A model generated the notes under the pieces. That model worked only from the letters and a program-made list of their open reading frames with translations, was not told the DNA's origin and did no database searches. DNA of 33,266 bases. It comes from a bacterium. Its GTDB lineage: Bacteria; JAGOBX01. The translations under genes and the position numbers were made by a program. Positions 6,903 through 15,640 of the stretch are shown here, piece after piece (positions within the stretch are counted from its first letter, which is position 1; every line of letters begins with the position of its first letter). Where the stretch lies: the NCBI GenBank assembly GCA_029551925.1, contig JAKPEO010000063.1:1-33266 (forward strand). Direction: 5' to 3'.

Positions 6903-7490
6903 TCATCTTGACATCTTTCTCAATAATTCGCTCGCTTTGACTTTATCCATTTTCATAAAAATAACAGCAACTGTTTTCTGGTCGCTCATATTTTTTAATA
7001 TTTTAATCACTAATTCTTCTGGCATATTTTCTAAAATTTTCGCTGATTCATCCGGTTTCATACTCGCAAAATAAAATGCTAATTTCTTTATTTTTTCAAG
7101 TTCGCCTTCCGCTGTCTCCTGTTTATTTATAAACGCTTTTTCTTTATCCATAAAATCCTGTTCTTTTTGTTCCAGCGCTATTAAACGATTTTTTATATCT
7201 TCTTCTTTTTTCTTTAAATCCTCATCGAATTTCTGTAATTCCTGCTCTTTGCTATTCAAAAATTCTTCGCGCTGCTTTAATATTTCGCTTTCTAATAATG
7301 CGCCTGTTACTGGCTGAACTTTCTTAACTATTCCAACTTTTGCTAACAACGGATAAAAAGTTTCTTTCATACTCAATAAGCCTACCGCTTCCGCTAAATA
7401 CAGCATTCCAAATATCGCACCAAATAATATAATCACTAATACAATTATCAAAAGTATATTCGTTTTTCCACTATTACCGTATTTTATCAC
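6903..7490 (-). CDS. flbB: Flagellar protein FlbB (MotE/YlxF-like)
   Basis: The 195-residue protein has one membrane segment (about 11-33), a charged coiled coil (about 65-130) and a C-terminal MgtE-N-like domain (about 135-195, ending MKMDKVKASELLRKMSR). This is the layout of spirochaete FlbB, a periplasmic collar component of about 200 residues needed to assemble the stators, and of MotE/YlxF in other phyla. The position before fliK is the usual one. The start is GTG at 7490, with AGGA upstream inside the end of the previous gene; the two genes are 4 nt apart and probably translationally coupled. Confidence 0.85.
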   Translation of the reverse strand: MIKYGNSGKTNILLIIVLVIILFGAIFGMLYLAEAVGLLSMKETFYPLLAKVGIVKKVQPVTGALLESEILKQREEFLNSKEQELQKFDEDLKKKEEDIKNRLIALEQKEQDFMDKEKAFINKQETAEGELEKIKKLAFYFASMKPDESAKILENMPEELVIKILKNMSDQKTVAVIFMKMDKVKASELLRKMSR

Positions 7491-7494
7491 AATA

Positions 7495-8187
7495 TCACAT
7501 TCCTAAAATTTTTTTTATACTCTCAACATAATTTTGCGTTTCTTTAAATGGCGGAATACCATTATACCTATCAACACTTGCAGGACCTGCATTATACGCG
7601 CTTAATGCTAAATCTAAATTATTACCATATTTTTTTAATAATTGACTTAAATATCTGCTGCCGCCTTCAATATTTTCAGCAATATCAAAAGGATTATTCA
7701 CTCCAAGTTCCGCTGCGGTCATTGGCATTAATTGCATCAAGCCCATAGCGCCTTTTGGCGATACCGCATTTGGATTGAAATTTGATTCCGCTTTAATTAC
7801 TGCTTTGATTAGATTTTCATCTAATCCGTATTTTACCGCCGCGCGCGAAATGATTTCATTTAACGCCGAATTATTATCTATATCCATTTTAATATTAGGA
7901 CGATTATAATTTTGAACATTCTGATTTTTTTCGGTTTTTATAGGATTTATAGTCTGCTGATTCATAGTGTTTTCATCTGTCTGAATTATATAATTATTGT
8001 CTATTGCTTTTGTAAATTCCGCTTGAAATGAATTATTACTCTGTGGTGGTGGAGTTTCCGTTTTATCAGAAATCTGCATTGTCCCCATCAATGAAGAAAA
8101 TCTCTTCATTTTTGAAGTGTAAATACTATTGATGCGCGTCTCTATCTCGCCCATCCGATCTATTGCTTTTCTGACATTTTCTATCAT
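7495..8187 (-). CDS. Lytic transglycosylase, SLT type, flagellar cluster
   Basis: The C-terminal half (about 110-230) is an SLT lysozyme-like domain that cleaves peptidoglycan glycan strands. The catalytic glutamate is Glu134 in [11 protein letters not shown], followed by [10 protein letters not shown] and ALSAYNAGP. The first 110 residues are hydrophilic, with no signal peptide or membrane segment. That fits a flagellum-dedicated enzyme exported through the flagellar apparatus, but export is inferred only. It stands directly before flbB, where fliJ often lies. I see no good Shine-Dalgarno for the ATG at 8187. The 112-base gap upstream is T-rich and holds no convincing promoter. Confidence 0.88.
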   Translation of the reverse strand: MIENVRKAIDRMGEIETRINSIYTSKMKRFSSLMGTMQISDKTETPPPQSNNSFQAEFTKAIDNNYIIQTDENTMNQQTINPIKTEKNQNVQNYNRPNIKMDIDNNSALNEIISRAAVKYGLDENLIKAVIKAESNFNPNAVSPKGAMGLMQLMPMTAAELGVNNPFDIAENIEGGSRYLSQLLKKYGNNLDLALSAYNAGPASVDRYNGIPPFKETQNYVESIKKILGM

Positions 8188-8299
8188 CTACAAAGCAGTC
8201 CTATACCTAAACTTTTTTTTAACTTGCTTATAATATCGACAAAAAAAGAAAAAAACTTGAATATTTTTTCCTAATCTTTTATTTTTCAAAACATTAGTT

Positions 8300-9379
8300 T
8301 TATGAACGGCAAAATTTTAAAATGAATATTTCAAATGCGGTTTCTGTATAATATTGCGGTCGACTCTTAGAATAACTTTCCATTTCTATCAATAATTTTA
8401 ATGCCTTTTTTATTGACTGCTCGTCATATTTATTTTTCAATTTCAAAAATTCGGTTTTTTCATAATAATTCAATAAAATACGGTGCTCTTTTAAAATCAA
8501 TTCGCCTACTTTATTTATATCAGGCGCTTTAATTTTTTTGGCAGTTTCTATGAAATATATTAATTTATTCAGACGTTCTGTTATATTAAAAATTATGATT
8601 GTAATATTATTTTCTTTTTGGTTCAATAATTGCCTATAAAAAATTATTGATTTGTCATAATCCTTATTTAATAAAGCATCTATAAATTTGAAAATATTTT
8701 TTTCATCGTATGACTGAATAACTTTATTTATTAATTCTTCTGTTATATTTTTTCCCTGTAAATCATAAAGAAAAATTTTGGTTAATTCGTTTTTAATTAA
8801 GCCGATACGCTCGTTACATAATACCATCAATTTCCGTACCGCCGAATATTCTATTTCGCGATTATTTTTCTGAACATAATCCATAATCCATTGCTCGACA
8901 GATTGTTCGCGCAGCAAAAATGTAAACACTCTAATAATTATACTTTTTAAAAATTCTGTGATTTTTTTTTCTGATAATCTTTCATTAACAATAAACAAAT
9001 AGGTATCTTCAATATTTTCTTCTAAAACCTCATAAAATTTCTCGCAAAAATTTTTATTCCGTTTTTGCTGACATTTATTTATTTCTTTAATCACAAACAA
9101 TCTGCGCTCGCTGAATAACGGCTGCGTAGAATAATCATTAATAAATTGCGGAATATCCAATTCCGCGCCTGAATAGACAAACACATTGTTTTCAGGAACA
9201 TTTATTTTTTTCTTTAAAGCATCTAAAAACTCGTCAATATTGGCATTTTCAATATCAGAATACAATAAGCACATTTTTTTAGGTGCTGTTTTTTCTATAT
9301 GCTTTTCAAATTGTTTGACATTAAAACGCGTATTTGGATAAACAAATTTTTCTTTTTCTATTGTCTTTTTTGCGTTCAT
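8300..9379 (-). CDS. holA: DNA polymerase III subunit delta
   Basis: The delta subunit opens the sliding clamp within the clamp-loader complex. The 359-residue length fits the family. The N-terminal part holds a degenerate AAA+ fold (PLFSERRLFVIKEI). The middle has the typical helix LREQSVEQWIMDYVQKNN and IGLIKNELTKIFLY, and the C-terminal domain begins near IFKFIDALLNKDYDKSI. Overall similarity to well-studied HolA is weak, as is normal for this subunit. The ATG overlaps the lptE-like stop codon as ATGA, so the two genes are translationally coupled. Confidence 0.85.
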   Translation of the reverse strand: MNAKKTIEKEKFVYPNTRFNVKQFEKHIEKTAPKKMCLLYSDIENANIDEFLDALKKKINVPENNVFVYSGAELDIPQFINDYSTQPLFSERRLFVIKEINKCQQKRNKNFCEKFYEVLEENIEDTYLFIVNERLSEKKITEFLKSIIIRVFTFLLREQSVEQWIMDYVQKNNREIEYSAVRKLMVLCNERIGLIKNELTKIFLYDLQGKNITEELINKVIQSYDEKNIFKFIDALLNKDYDKSIIFYRQLLNQKENNITIIIFNITERLNKLIYFIETAKKIKAPDINKVGELILKEHRILLNYYEKTEFLKLKNKYDEQSIKKALKLLIEMESYSKSRPQYYTETAFEIFILKFCRS

Positions 9380-9885
9380 TTAAAAGTATCTACAATGCTA
9401 TTATAAATCTTGACAGATAAAATATTTAATAATCTGTCAACAGCGTCTTTTTCGCTTTCAGCAGTATTCGCTATTTCGCTGTAAATTGTCGAAGCATTCA
9501 GCAAAAATATCAGCGGTTCGATATTTTCTTTGTTATTTATAATTTTCAGTTCGCAGTCAATAGTTATTTTATACATTTGAATTTTATCTCTGTCAGTGTA
9601 AATTTCAGGATTCTTGGAATAGTTTGTTATAACGCCAATAAATATAAAATCAGCAGTTTCGCGAATATTAGATAAATTAAATTGAGCATTATTAATTAAT
9701 AGATTATTTAATTTATTTGTGAGTTCTTCATTTATCGCCGGCTTATACGAATTATTACTGAAAAATGGAAGATAATAATTTATCGGTTTTGAATAGTTTA
9801 TTATTTTATATTTTTCTGTTGTTCGACAACTTACACACAATAAAAAACTAAAAATTAATAAAATAGCAATTTTTTTTTTTGTCAT
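9376..9885 (-). CDS. LptE-like LPS-assembly lipoprotein
   Basis: This 169-residue protein starts with a lipoprotein signal (KKKIAILLIFSFLLCVSC, lipidation expected at Cys20). The rest resembles the LptE/LPS-assembly lipoprotein family: an N-terminal strand region (about 25-50), a helix with NEELTNKLNNLLI, an ADFIFIGVITNYS strand and a C-terminal helix (AVDRLLNILSVKIYNSIVD). LptE plugs the LptD barrel that places LPS in the outer membrane. A position between trmB and holA is common for lptE near holA. The sequence is divergent, so assignment rests on architecture and neighbours. AGGA precedes the ATG. Confidence 0.6.
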   Translation of the reverse strand: MTKKKIAILLIFSFLLCVSCRTTEKYKIINYSKPINYYLPFFSNNSYKPAINEELTNKLNNLLINNAQFNLSNIRETADFIFIGVITNYSKNPEIYTDRDKIQMYKITIDCELKIINNKENIEPLIFLLNASTIYSEIANTAESEKDAVDRLLNILSVKIYNSIVDTFK

Positions 9886-9898
9886 ATAATCCTTTTTT

Positions 9899-10552
9899 TT
9901 ATTTACGAATATAATATGTATAATTAATTTTTATCCCATCTTTTCTAAATAATGTCTCGTATAATGTCTGCGGATAATTTTCTAATTTGTCTAATACTCC
10001 ATAATTTTCAACTCCGCATATAAAATAATTATTCATTTTAAATTGTTCTATCGAATAAGTCAAATACTCAATATTATCTGTCACAAAAAATAATTTAGCA
10101 TTTTTTTTCATCTTTTCAGCGATTTTATTTAAAAAATCTTGATTTATCAAGCGCCGTTTATGATGACGCTTTTTAGGCCAAGGATCAGGAAAATTTATAT
10201 ATACACTTTGCAAAAAGTCAGATGGAAAATATTCTAAAAAATTATTAATATCTCCAACTAAAAATACTAAATTTTCTAAATTATTTATTTGCGCTTTTCT
10301 AATTACTTTTTTCATTATCTTCAATTTCAGTTCATTCGCTAAAAAAAATATATTTGAATTATCTGTCGCCTTTTGCGTGATAAAATGCCCACAGCCGCAA
10401 CCGATTTCTAATTCGACATCTAAGTTTTTTAAATTTTCTAATAACGCTATTAGCTCGTTTTTTTTGTCAGAATTAAGTAAACGCAATTCAAAAAATTTTT
10501 TTATAGTTTCTATATCTACATCTTTTTTACGGCTACGATATCTTGAATTCAT
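9899..10552 (-). CDS. trmB: tRNA (guanine-N7)-methyltransferase
   Basis: TrmB methylates G46 of tRNA with S-adenosylmethionine. The 217-residue protein has the SAM-binding motif LEIGCGCGHF and the hallmark INFPDPWPKKRHHKRRLI, followed by a FVTDN strand and the C-terminal YETLFRKDG segment. Length and motifs match the family. It probably heads an operon with the lptE-like gene and holA, 13 nt downstream. No clear Shine-Dalgarno precedes the ATG at 10552, and only 82 bases separate it from ugd. Confidence 0.95.
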   Translation of the reverse strand: MNSRYRSRKKDVDIETIKKFFELRLLNSDKKNELIALLENLKNLDVELEIGCGCGHFITQKATDNSNIFFLANELKLKIMKKVIRKAQINNLENLVFLVGDINNFLEYFPSDFLQSVYINFPDPWPKKRHHKRRLINQDFLNKIAEKMKKNAKLFFVTDNIEYLTYSIEQFKMNNYFICGVENYGVLDKLENYPQTLYETLFRKDGIKINYTYYIRK

Positions 10553-10580
10553 TTTTTTTAGCGGTGATATGTATAAAGTT

Positions 10581-10622
10581 AAAAGAAAAAAGCAACTGCC
10601 CCAAAAAACAGAGCAATCGCTT
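10581..10622 (-). terminator. Intrinsic terminator after ugd
   Basis: On the minus strand AAGCGATTGCTC (10611-10622) pairs with GGGCAGTTGCTT (10590-10601) over 12 bp, three of them G-U, with a 9-nt loop. TTTTTTCTTTT follows directly. It lies 13 nt after the ugd stop. Confidence 0.85.
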
Positions 10623-10635
10623 TTTCAATAAAATA

Positions 10636-11955
10636 TTATTCTGCTATAATCGGCGGATGCCCGACACTGAAATAAGTAAAATTATATTTTTTGATTTCGT
10701 CTCTATCTAATAAGTTTCTACCGTCAAATATCACTGATTTTTTTAGATTTTTCTTGATTCGTTCATAATCTGGACTTCTAAATTCATTCCAATCGGTCAC
10801 AATAATTAATGCGACCGCTCCCTTTAATGCATCGTATTGATTATCAACAAGTGTAATTTTCCTGCCAAATATTTTTTTTGCTTCCGCCATTGCTTCTGGA
10901 TCGTATGCTGCTATTTCTGCGCCGCGAGCCAGCAGTTCGTTTATCATCTCAATTGACGGAGCTTCGCGCATATCATCAGTTCGCGCTTTAAACGCTAAGC
11001 CCCAAACTGCAAATTTTAAATCTTCAAGTTTTGTACCGAATACCCTTTCTATTTTTGGAATTAATATCTTTTTCTGACGCGCATTCACTCGTTCAGTAGC
11101 GTCTATTACTTCCATTTTCAAACCATATTCTTCCGCTGTTTTTATCAATGCCTTCACATCTTTTGGAAAACAACTGCCGCCATACCCGCAGCCCGGAAAT
11201 AAAAAACTCTTGCCTATACGCGAATCCGAACCTACGCCGTGTCTGACCATCGTAACATCTGCGCCGACCTCTTCACAAAAATTAGCTATTTCATTCATAA
11301 ATGATATTTTCGTTGCTAACAACGCATTTGACGCATATTTTGTAACCTCTGCGCTTTTATTATCCATTATTAAAATAGGCGCGCCTGTCCGCACAAGCGG
11401 AGCGTATAATTTTTTCATTTTTTCAGCGGCGCGCTCTGTCGCTACACCTACTACTATTCTATCCGGCTTCATAAAATCTTTTATCGCATCGCCTTCTTTT
11501 AAAAATTCAGGATTGGAAATTACATCGAATTTATAAGAAGTATGCTGTTTTATTGTTTTTCGCACTAAATCAGAAGTTCCGACAGGCACAGTGCTTTTTA
11601 TGACAATATATTTAAAATCATTCATATTTTTAGCAATATCTTCTGCTGCAGCTAACACATGCTTCAAATCTGACGACCCGTCTTCGTTCGGCGGCGTGCC
11701 AACTGCAATAAATATTATTTCGCTCTTTTTAACATTAGCGCCTAAATCAGTAGAAAATGTCAACCTTTTTTCATTGACATTGCGAATCACTAATTCTTCT
11801 AATCCCGGCTCGTAAATAGGAATTATATTTTTTTTTAATTTATCAATTTTGCTTTTGTCTTTATCCACGCATACAACCTGTGCGCCTAACTCGGCAAAAC
11901 AAGTGCCTGCTACTAATCCGACATAACCGCTGCCTATAACGCATACCTTTTCCAT
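10636..11955 (-). CDS. ugd: UDP-glucose 6-dehydrogenase
   Basis: The enzyme oxidises UDP-glucose to UDP-glucuronate with NAD, providing uronic acid for surface polysaccharide. The NAD-binding motif is GSGYVGLVAG at 8-17. Lys206 in TKYASN and the catalytic Cys262 in GYGGSCFPKD are both present, and the C-terminal UDP-binding domain contains WGLAFKARTDDMREAPS. At 439 residues it is full length. A strong SD, AGGAG, precedes the ATG. A neat terminator follows. The closest homologous function would be a UDP-mannose or UDP-N-acetylhexosamine dehydrogenase, but the motifs fit UDP-glucose best. Confidence 0.93.
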   Translation of the reverse strand: MEKVCVIGSGYVGLVAGTCFAELGAQVVCVDKDKSKIDKLKKNIIPIYEPGLEELVIRNVNEKRLTFSTDLGANVKKSEIIFIAVGTPPNEDGSSDLKHVLAAAEDIAKNMNDFKYIVIKSTVPVGTSDLVRKTIKQHTSYKFDVISNPEFLKEGDAIKDFMKPDRIVVGVATERAAEKMKKLYAPLVRTGAPILIMDNKSAEVTKYASNALLATKISFMNEIANFCEEVGADVTMVRHGVGSDSRIGKSFLFPGCGYGGSCFPKDVKALIKTAEEYGLKMEVIDATERVNARQKKILIPKIERVFGTKLEDLKFAVWGLAFKARTDDMREAPSIEMINELLARGAEIAAYDPEAMAEAKKIFGRKITLVDNQYDALKGAVALIIVTDWNEFRSPDYERIKKNLKKSVIFDGRNLLDRDEIKKYNFTYFSVGHPPIIAE

Positions 11956-12016
11956 AACTAAATTAACTCCTCGCTATATTTTTTTATTATTTACATTTTT
12001 TAAAATTTCAAAAGTA

Positions 12017-13657
12017 TTATTCCGCTGAAATACTCGATGGTATTTCATATAAGCCCTTTGAAATTTTTACTATATCTTCTAATGACTGCGCCGCAAGCAA
12101 TTTCCGCGTCGCTTCTTTTTCATCTATGCCTAAATCTTTCGGATATTTTACTTTCCCGGCTTTTCTTAATATTTCAGTCTGCTTTTTGTTTTCCTTTCTG
12201 CCGACAGGCGTATCGCCGGCAATCGCTTTTATCGCGTCCATTCGCTCTTTTAGATTCGCGCATCTATCTAAATACGCTATGCCTTTTTCTGTCACTATAT
12301 GAGTCATTTGATTATGCGCTATCATTATCGGCGGCGCATCGAATAATCCTTCTTTGTATAAACTCATCGCGTCTAATTCTTCTAAAAATACCGGTATCTG
12401 TTTTTTCGAACTTAATGTTGGCGTCACTTGAACAACTAATTTTTTACCTGCAAAACAATTATTTTCAAATTTGCCAGCTAATTTAAAAGTGTCTGTTATA
12501 TGCCGTCTGCCCGGCGGTGTGCCGCCTAAATTTGGCGCGCCGCCAAATCCGGCTATTCTGCCTTTTATCGCAGTTGAACTATTGCCGTATTTATCTATCT
12601 GCATCGTCGCTCCGACAAATGCGTCTATCGCATATAAACCGGCAATATGAGCATAACATCTATTTGAACGCATATTGCCGTCTGGACCTATTGGAAATAT
12701 GTCTTTTCGCGCTTTGACATATTTTTCCATTCCTACTTCTCCGCCAAATGCAAAAATATTTTGCACTATTCCCGCTTCTATTGCAGGTATCAATGTCGGA
12801 TGCGGATTTAAAGCCCAATGCGTGCAATATTTTCCTTTTATGCCTAATTTCATTCCGTATGTCGGCAATAATAATTCAATCGCAGCTGTTGGAAAGCCCA
12901 ATCCGTGATTTAATGTCTTTACGCCGTATTCGCAATATATGCCCTTTATAACAAGCATAGCCATTAATATATGCTGGTCTGTTATCTTCTGCGGGTCGCG
13001 GGTAAATAACGCTTGATTATGATACGGCTCATTTGTTTCTATTATAAAATCCACCCAATCGCCAGGAATATCCACTCTGCTTAATGTCTTAATTTTTTTT
13101 CTAACTTGCGCAATGACTATGCCATTTTTAAATTTCGTCGCCTCTACTATTAACGGCGTATCTTCTGTATTAAAACCAGTATATAAATTTCCTTTATCAT
13201 CGCAATAATCAGCAACCACCAAACTCACGCGCGGAGTTAAATCTAAAACATATCTGCCGTATAATTCTAAATATGTATGTATCGCGCCGACTTTAACTTG
13301 ACGATTTTTTACTACCTCATATAATTGTTTTGCCTGCGGACCAGAAAACGCAAAATCCACTTTATTAGCAATACCTAATTTAAAAAGGTCAGTGTGTTCA
13401 TTCAATACTAACGACGACTGCACTAAATGCAAATTATTTATTTTTTTTGGATTTACTTGACAAAGACAGCGCGCTAAAAAATCCGCTTGCTTTTGATTAT
13501 TTCCTTCTAAACATACTATATCTTTTGATTTTATGACAGTTTCAAGTAATTGCGTAGTCTTTTCTTTTGGCACAAATTTATTTTTTATTGATAATTTTGT
13601 TTTTGCCGCTGCGAGCCGTTTGCAATAATCATCATATAATTTTTCATATTTTTTCAT
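12017..13657 (-). CDS. mdcA: Malonate decarboxylase alpha subunit (malonyl CoA/ACP transferase)
   Basis: MdcA exchanges the acetyl group on the enzyme's acyl carrier protein for malonate, the first step of biotin-independent malonate decarboxylation. The match runs the full 546 residues, with family blocks such as LEGNNQKQADFLARCL, GAIHTYLELYGRY, NTEDTP, HWALNPHPTLIPAIEAG, QIDKYGNSSTA and GRIAGFGGAPN. None of the partner genes (mdcB, C, D, E, G, H) is near, which is unusual. The real start is the ATG at 13657, with GGAG six bases upstream; an in-frame TTG at 13669 overlaps that site. It seems to have its own promoter. The protein may act as a stand-alone acyl-CoA transferase. Confidence 0.88.
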   Translation of the reverse strand: MKKYEKLYDDYCKRLAAAKTKLSIKNKFVPKEKTTQLLETVIKSKDIVCLEGNNQKQADFLARCLCQVNPKKINNLHLVQSSLVLNEHTDLFKLGIANKVDFAFSGPQAKQLYEVVKNRQVKVGAIHTYLELYGRYVLDLTPRVSLVVADYCDDKGNLYTGFNTEDTPLIVEATKFKNGIVIAQVRKKIKTLSRVDIPGDWVDFIIETNEPYHNQALFTRDPQKITDQHILMAMLVIKGIYCEYGVKTLNHGLGFPTAAIELLLPTYGMKLGIKGKYCTHWALNPHPTLIPAIEAGIVQNIFAFGGEVGMEKYVKARKDIFPIGPDGNMRSNRCYAHIAGLYAIDAFVGATMQIDKYGNSSTAIKGRIAGFGGAPNLGGTPPGRRHITDTFKLAGKFENNCFAGKKLVVQVTPTLSSKKQIPVFLEELDAMSLYKEGLFDAPPIMIAHNQMTHIVTEKGIAYLDRCANLKERMDAIKAIAGDTPVGRKENKKQTEILRKAGKVKYPKDLGIDEKEATRKLLAAQSLEDIVKISKGLYEIPSSISAE

Positions 13658-13683
13658 AATTTTCTCCAAAAAATATTTTGTCT

Positions 13684-13712
13684 ATTTAATTAAATTTTTG
13701 CTAAAAAGTCAA
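13684..13712 (-). promoter_or_regulatory. Candidate promoter for mdcA
   Basis: TTGACT (13707-13712) is followed after 17 nt by TTAAAT (13684-13689), a four-of-six match to the -10 box. It lies between the eamA stop and the mdcA start and would give a leader of about 20 nt including the SD. Confidence 0.45.
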
Positions 13713-13725
13713 GAAAAACTATCAA

Positions 13726-14571
13726 TCACTCGCATTTTTTAAATTTAAAATTTACTAACGTCGAACTAAATAAAATTAAAAATGCGCCAATCGCTATTCG
13801 CAAATTCATCGGCTCTTTTAAAAATAATATTCCCAGCATAATCGCTCCGACCGGCTCGATATAACCAATAATACCAACAATCGAAGCGTCAACTTTTGTT
13901 AGCGATTTAAAAAACAATATCGCAGCGAAAAAAATATTGAAAATACCGAATGTAGTTAAATAAAATAATGATTGCTGGTCAAAACTAAAAATATTCCAAT
14001 CACAAAAAAAACTCATTACAAACACGGCAATGCCGGACTGCGCAATAATATAATTCAGCGGATTGATATTTGTTTTGATATATCGTCCGATAATTATTAC
14101 TACCGCATACGCTACGGCAGAAATCAAGCCGGCGATAATTCCATAAAAATCATTGCTTTTAAATTGTAATTTTTGCGGGTCTATAATAATAATCAAACCT
14201 AAAATAGATAAAACTAATGCAGTAAAAATTATAAATGTAAAACGCTCTTTCAAAAAAAACGGCGCTGCAACCGCTACCATCACCGGCGTCATATAATGCG
14301 TCATTAAAGCATTAGCAATTGATGTATTTTTGATAGAATAAAAATATGTTAATCCATTTATTAACGCGCAAATGCCTACTGATAATAAAACAAATTTATA
14401 TTCAAAGAAAATTTTTATATATTTTTTTCTTTCTCTAAATGCAAAAATAAATGCAAATACTAACGCTATAAAATTAGACCAAAATAAAATATTATAAAAA
14501 TTTACGCTTATTAGCCGCACTTGTATAGCGGTTGTTGCCCATATCAGCATCGCGGAAATTGCGTATATCAT
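13726..14571 (-). CDS. EamA/DMT-family membrane transporter
   Basis: The 281-residue protein consists of about ten hydrophobic helices in two repeats of five, the pattern of the drug/metabolite transporter superfamily. The second-repeat signature is visible near the end: DASIVGIIGYIEPVGAIMLGILFLKEP, followed by one more helix. The family exports amino acids, nucleosides or other small metabolites. The substrate cannot be read from the sequence. The start at 14571 has AAGGTG upstream. The gene follows murG after 21 nt and probably shares its transcript. Confidence 0.88.
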   Translation of the reverse strand: MIYAISAMLIWATTAIQVRLISVNFYNILFWSNFIALVFAFIFAFRERKKYIKIFFEYKFVLLSVGICALINGLTYFYSIKNTSIANALMTHYMTPVMVAVAAPFFLKERFTFIIFTALVLSILGLIIIIDPQKLQFKSNDFYGIIAGLISAVAYAVVIIIGRYIKTNINPLNYIIAQSGIAVFVMSFFCDWNIFSFDQQSLFYLTTFGIFNIFFAAILFFKSLTKVDASIVGIIGYIEPVGAIMLGILFLKEPMNLRIAIGAFLILFSSTLVNFKFKKCE

Positions 14572-14592
14572 TTTAATCGCACCTTGAAATAA

Positions 14593-15633
14593 TCAATAGA
14601 TACTTTCAATTATCTTTTGCGCTATAAAATCCGCTGGATTTTTAGTTGTTTTCGATTTTATATTTTTCGGTTCAGCTAATAACTTTCTGATTTTATTTTT
14701 CAAAATTTCGACATTTAAATCTTTTTCTAATATTATATCGCCACAGTATTCTTTAATATAACTCAACGCATTGTAATATTGATGGTTATGCGTAGCAGCT
14801 TCAAATGGAATAAATAAAACTTTCTTATTTAATATTGAATATTCGGCAATCGATGTAGCGCCGGCGCGCGAAATGATTAATTCTGATTCCGCTATTAATT
14901 TATAAATATCGCTGCGATAAGCAAATATTTTTATATTTTCTGTTTCTAATGATTTATATTTATCATAAAAATTCGCGCCTGTTATCCAATTTACATTTAA
15001 TGATTCTTTTTTTAAAAAATCTATTAATTCCGCCACTATTTCATTTAATTTTTTTGAGCCCTGACTGCCGCCGATAATTGTCAAAGTTTTTGGTTTTTCT
15101 ATAAGATTACCAGTTTTTTCGATAAAATCATCGCGAACAGGAGTAATTGATAAAATAATTTTTTCACTATCGATTTTTAAATAATTTTTAGCTTCGGGAA
15201 AAGCAATAAACACATATTTTGCGGCAAATGCAAATAATCGAGTAGTAATACCGGGATAAGAATTTTGCTCTTGAATATATATTTTTTTTCTTAATATCAC
15301 CGCTGCGGTTAATGACGGCAAACTCACATAGCCGCCGGCCGCCACTACTGCATCAACTTTATTTTTTAAAAAAAAATACAAACAATAGAGTATCGAATAA
15401 AAATTTAAAATAATCGCTTTGATTTTATCAAAAACAGATTTGCCTATAAAACCGCGCGCTTTTAATAATCTATAATTAAGATTTAATTCAGCAACTAATT
15501 TTTTTTCTATTCCGTAATCGCTGCCAAAATAGTATATTTCCGCTATCTTGCCGCTATTTTTCAATTTTTCGTATAAAATATAAGCAGGATAAAAATGTCC
15601 GCCTGTGCCGCCGCCTGTTACAACTACATTCAT
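14593..15633 (-). CDS. murG: MurG, lipid II-forming N-acetylglucosaminyltransferase
   Basis: MurG adds N-acetylglucosamine to lipid I on the inner face of the cytoplasmic membrane, the last cytoplasmic step of peptidoglycan precursor synthesis. Signature motifs are the N-terminal glycine-rich loop VVTGGGTGGHFYPA, the second loop IIGGSQGSKKLN, and the UDP-GlcNAc site SRAGATSIAEY followed by FIPFEAATHNHQYYNA. At 346 residues it is full length. It lies 7 nt after the secreted TPR/LysM gene, away from the usual mur/fts cluster. The ATG at 15633 has no clear SD. Confidence 0.95.
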   Translation of the reverse strand: MNVVVTGGGTGGHFYPAYILYEKLKNSGKIAEIYYFGSDYGIEKKLVAELNLNYRLLKARGFIGKSVFDKIKAIILNFYSILYCLYFFLKNKVDAVVAAGGYVSLPSLTAAVILRKKIYIQEQNSYPGITTRLFAFAAKYVFIAFPEAKNYLKIDSEKIILSITPVRDDFIEKTGNLIEKPKTLTIIGGSQGSKKLNEIVAELIDFLKKESLNVNWITGANFYDKYKSLETENIKIFAYRSDIYKLIAESELIISRAGATSIAEYSILNKKVLFIPFEAATHNHQYYNALSYIKEYCGDIILEKDLNVEILKNKIRKLLAEPKNIKSKTTKNPADFIAQKIIESIY

Positions 15634-15640
15634 AAAAAAA

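Noticed and set aside
8249-8269. A 21-base AT-rich string that recurs at 28558-28578
   Set aside because: At 28558 it is part of the fmdB promoter, but at 8249 no -10 box follows; poly-A and poly-T runs make the match likely by chance.
13658-13669. TTG at 13669 as the start of mdcA
   Set aside because: It overlaps the GGAG ribosome binding site that serves the ATG at 13657.
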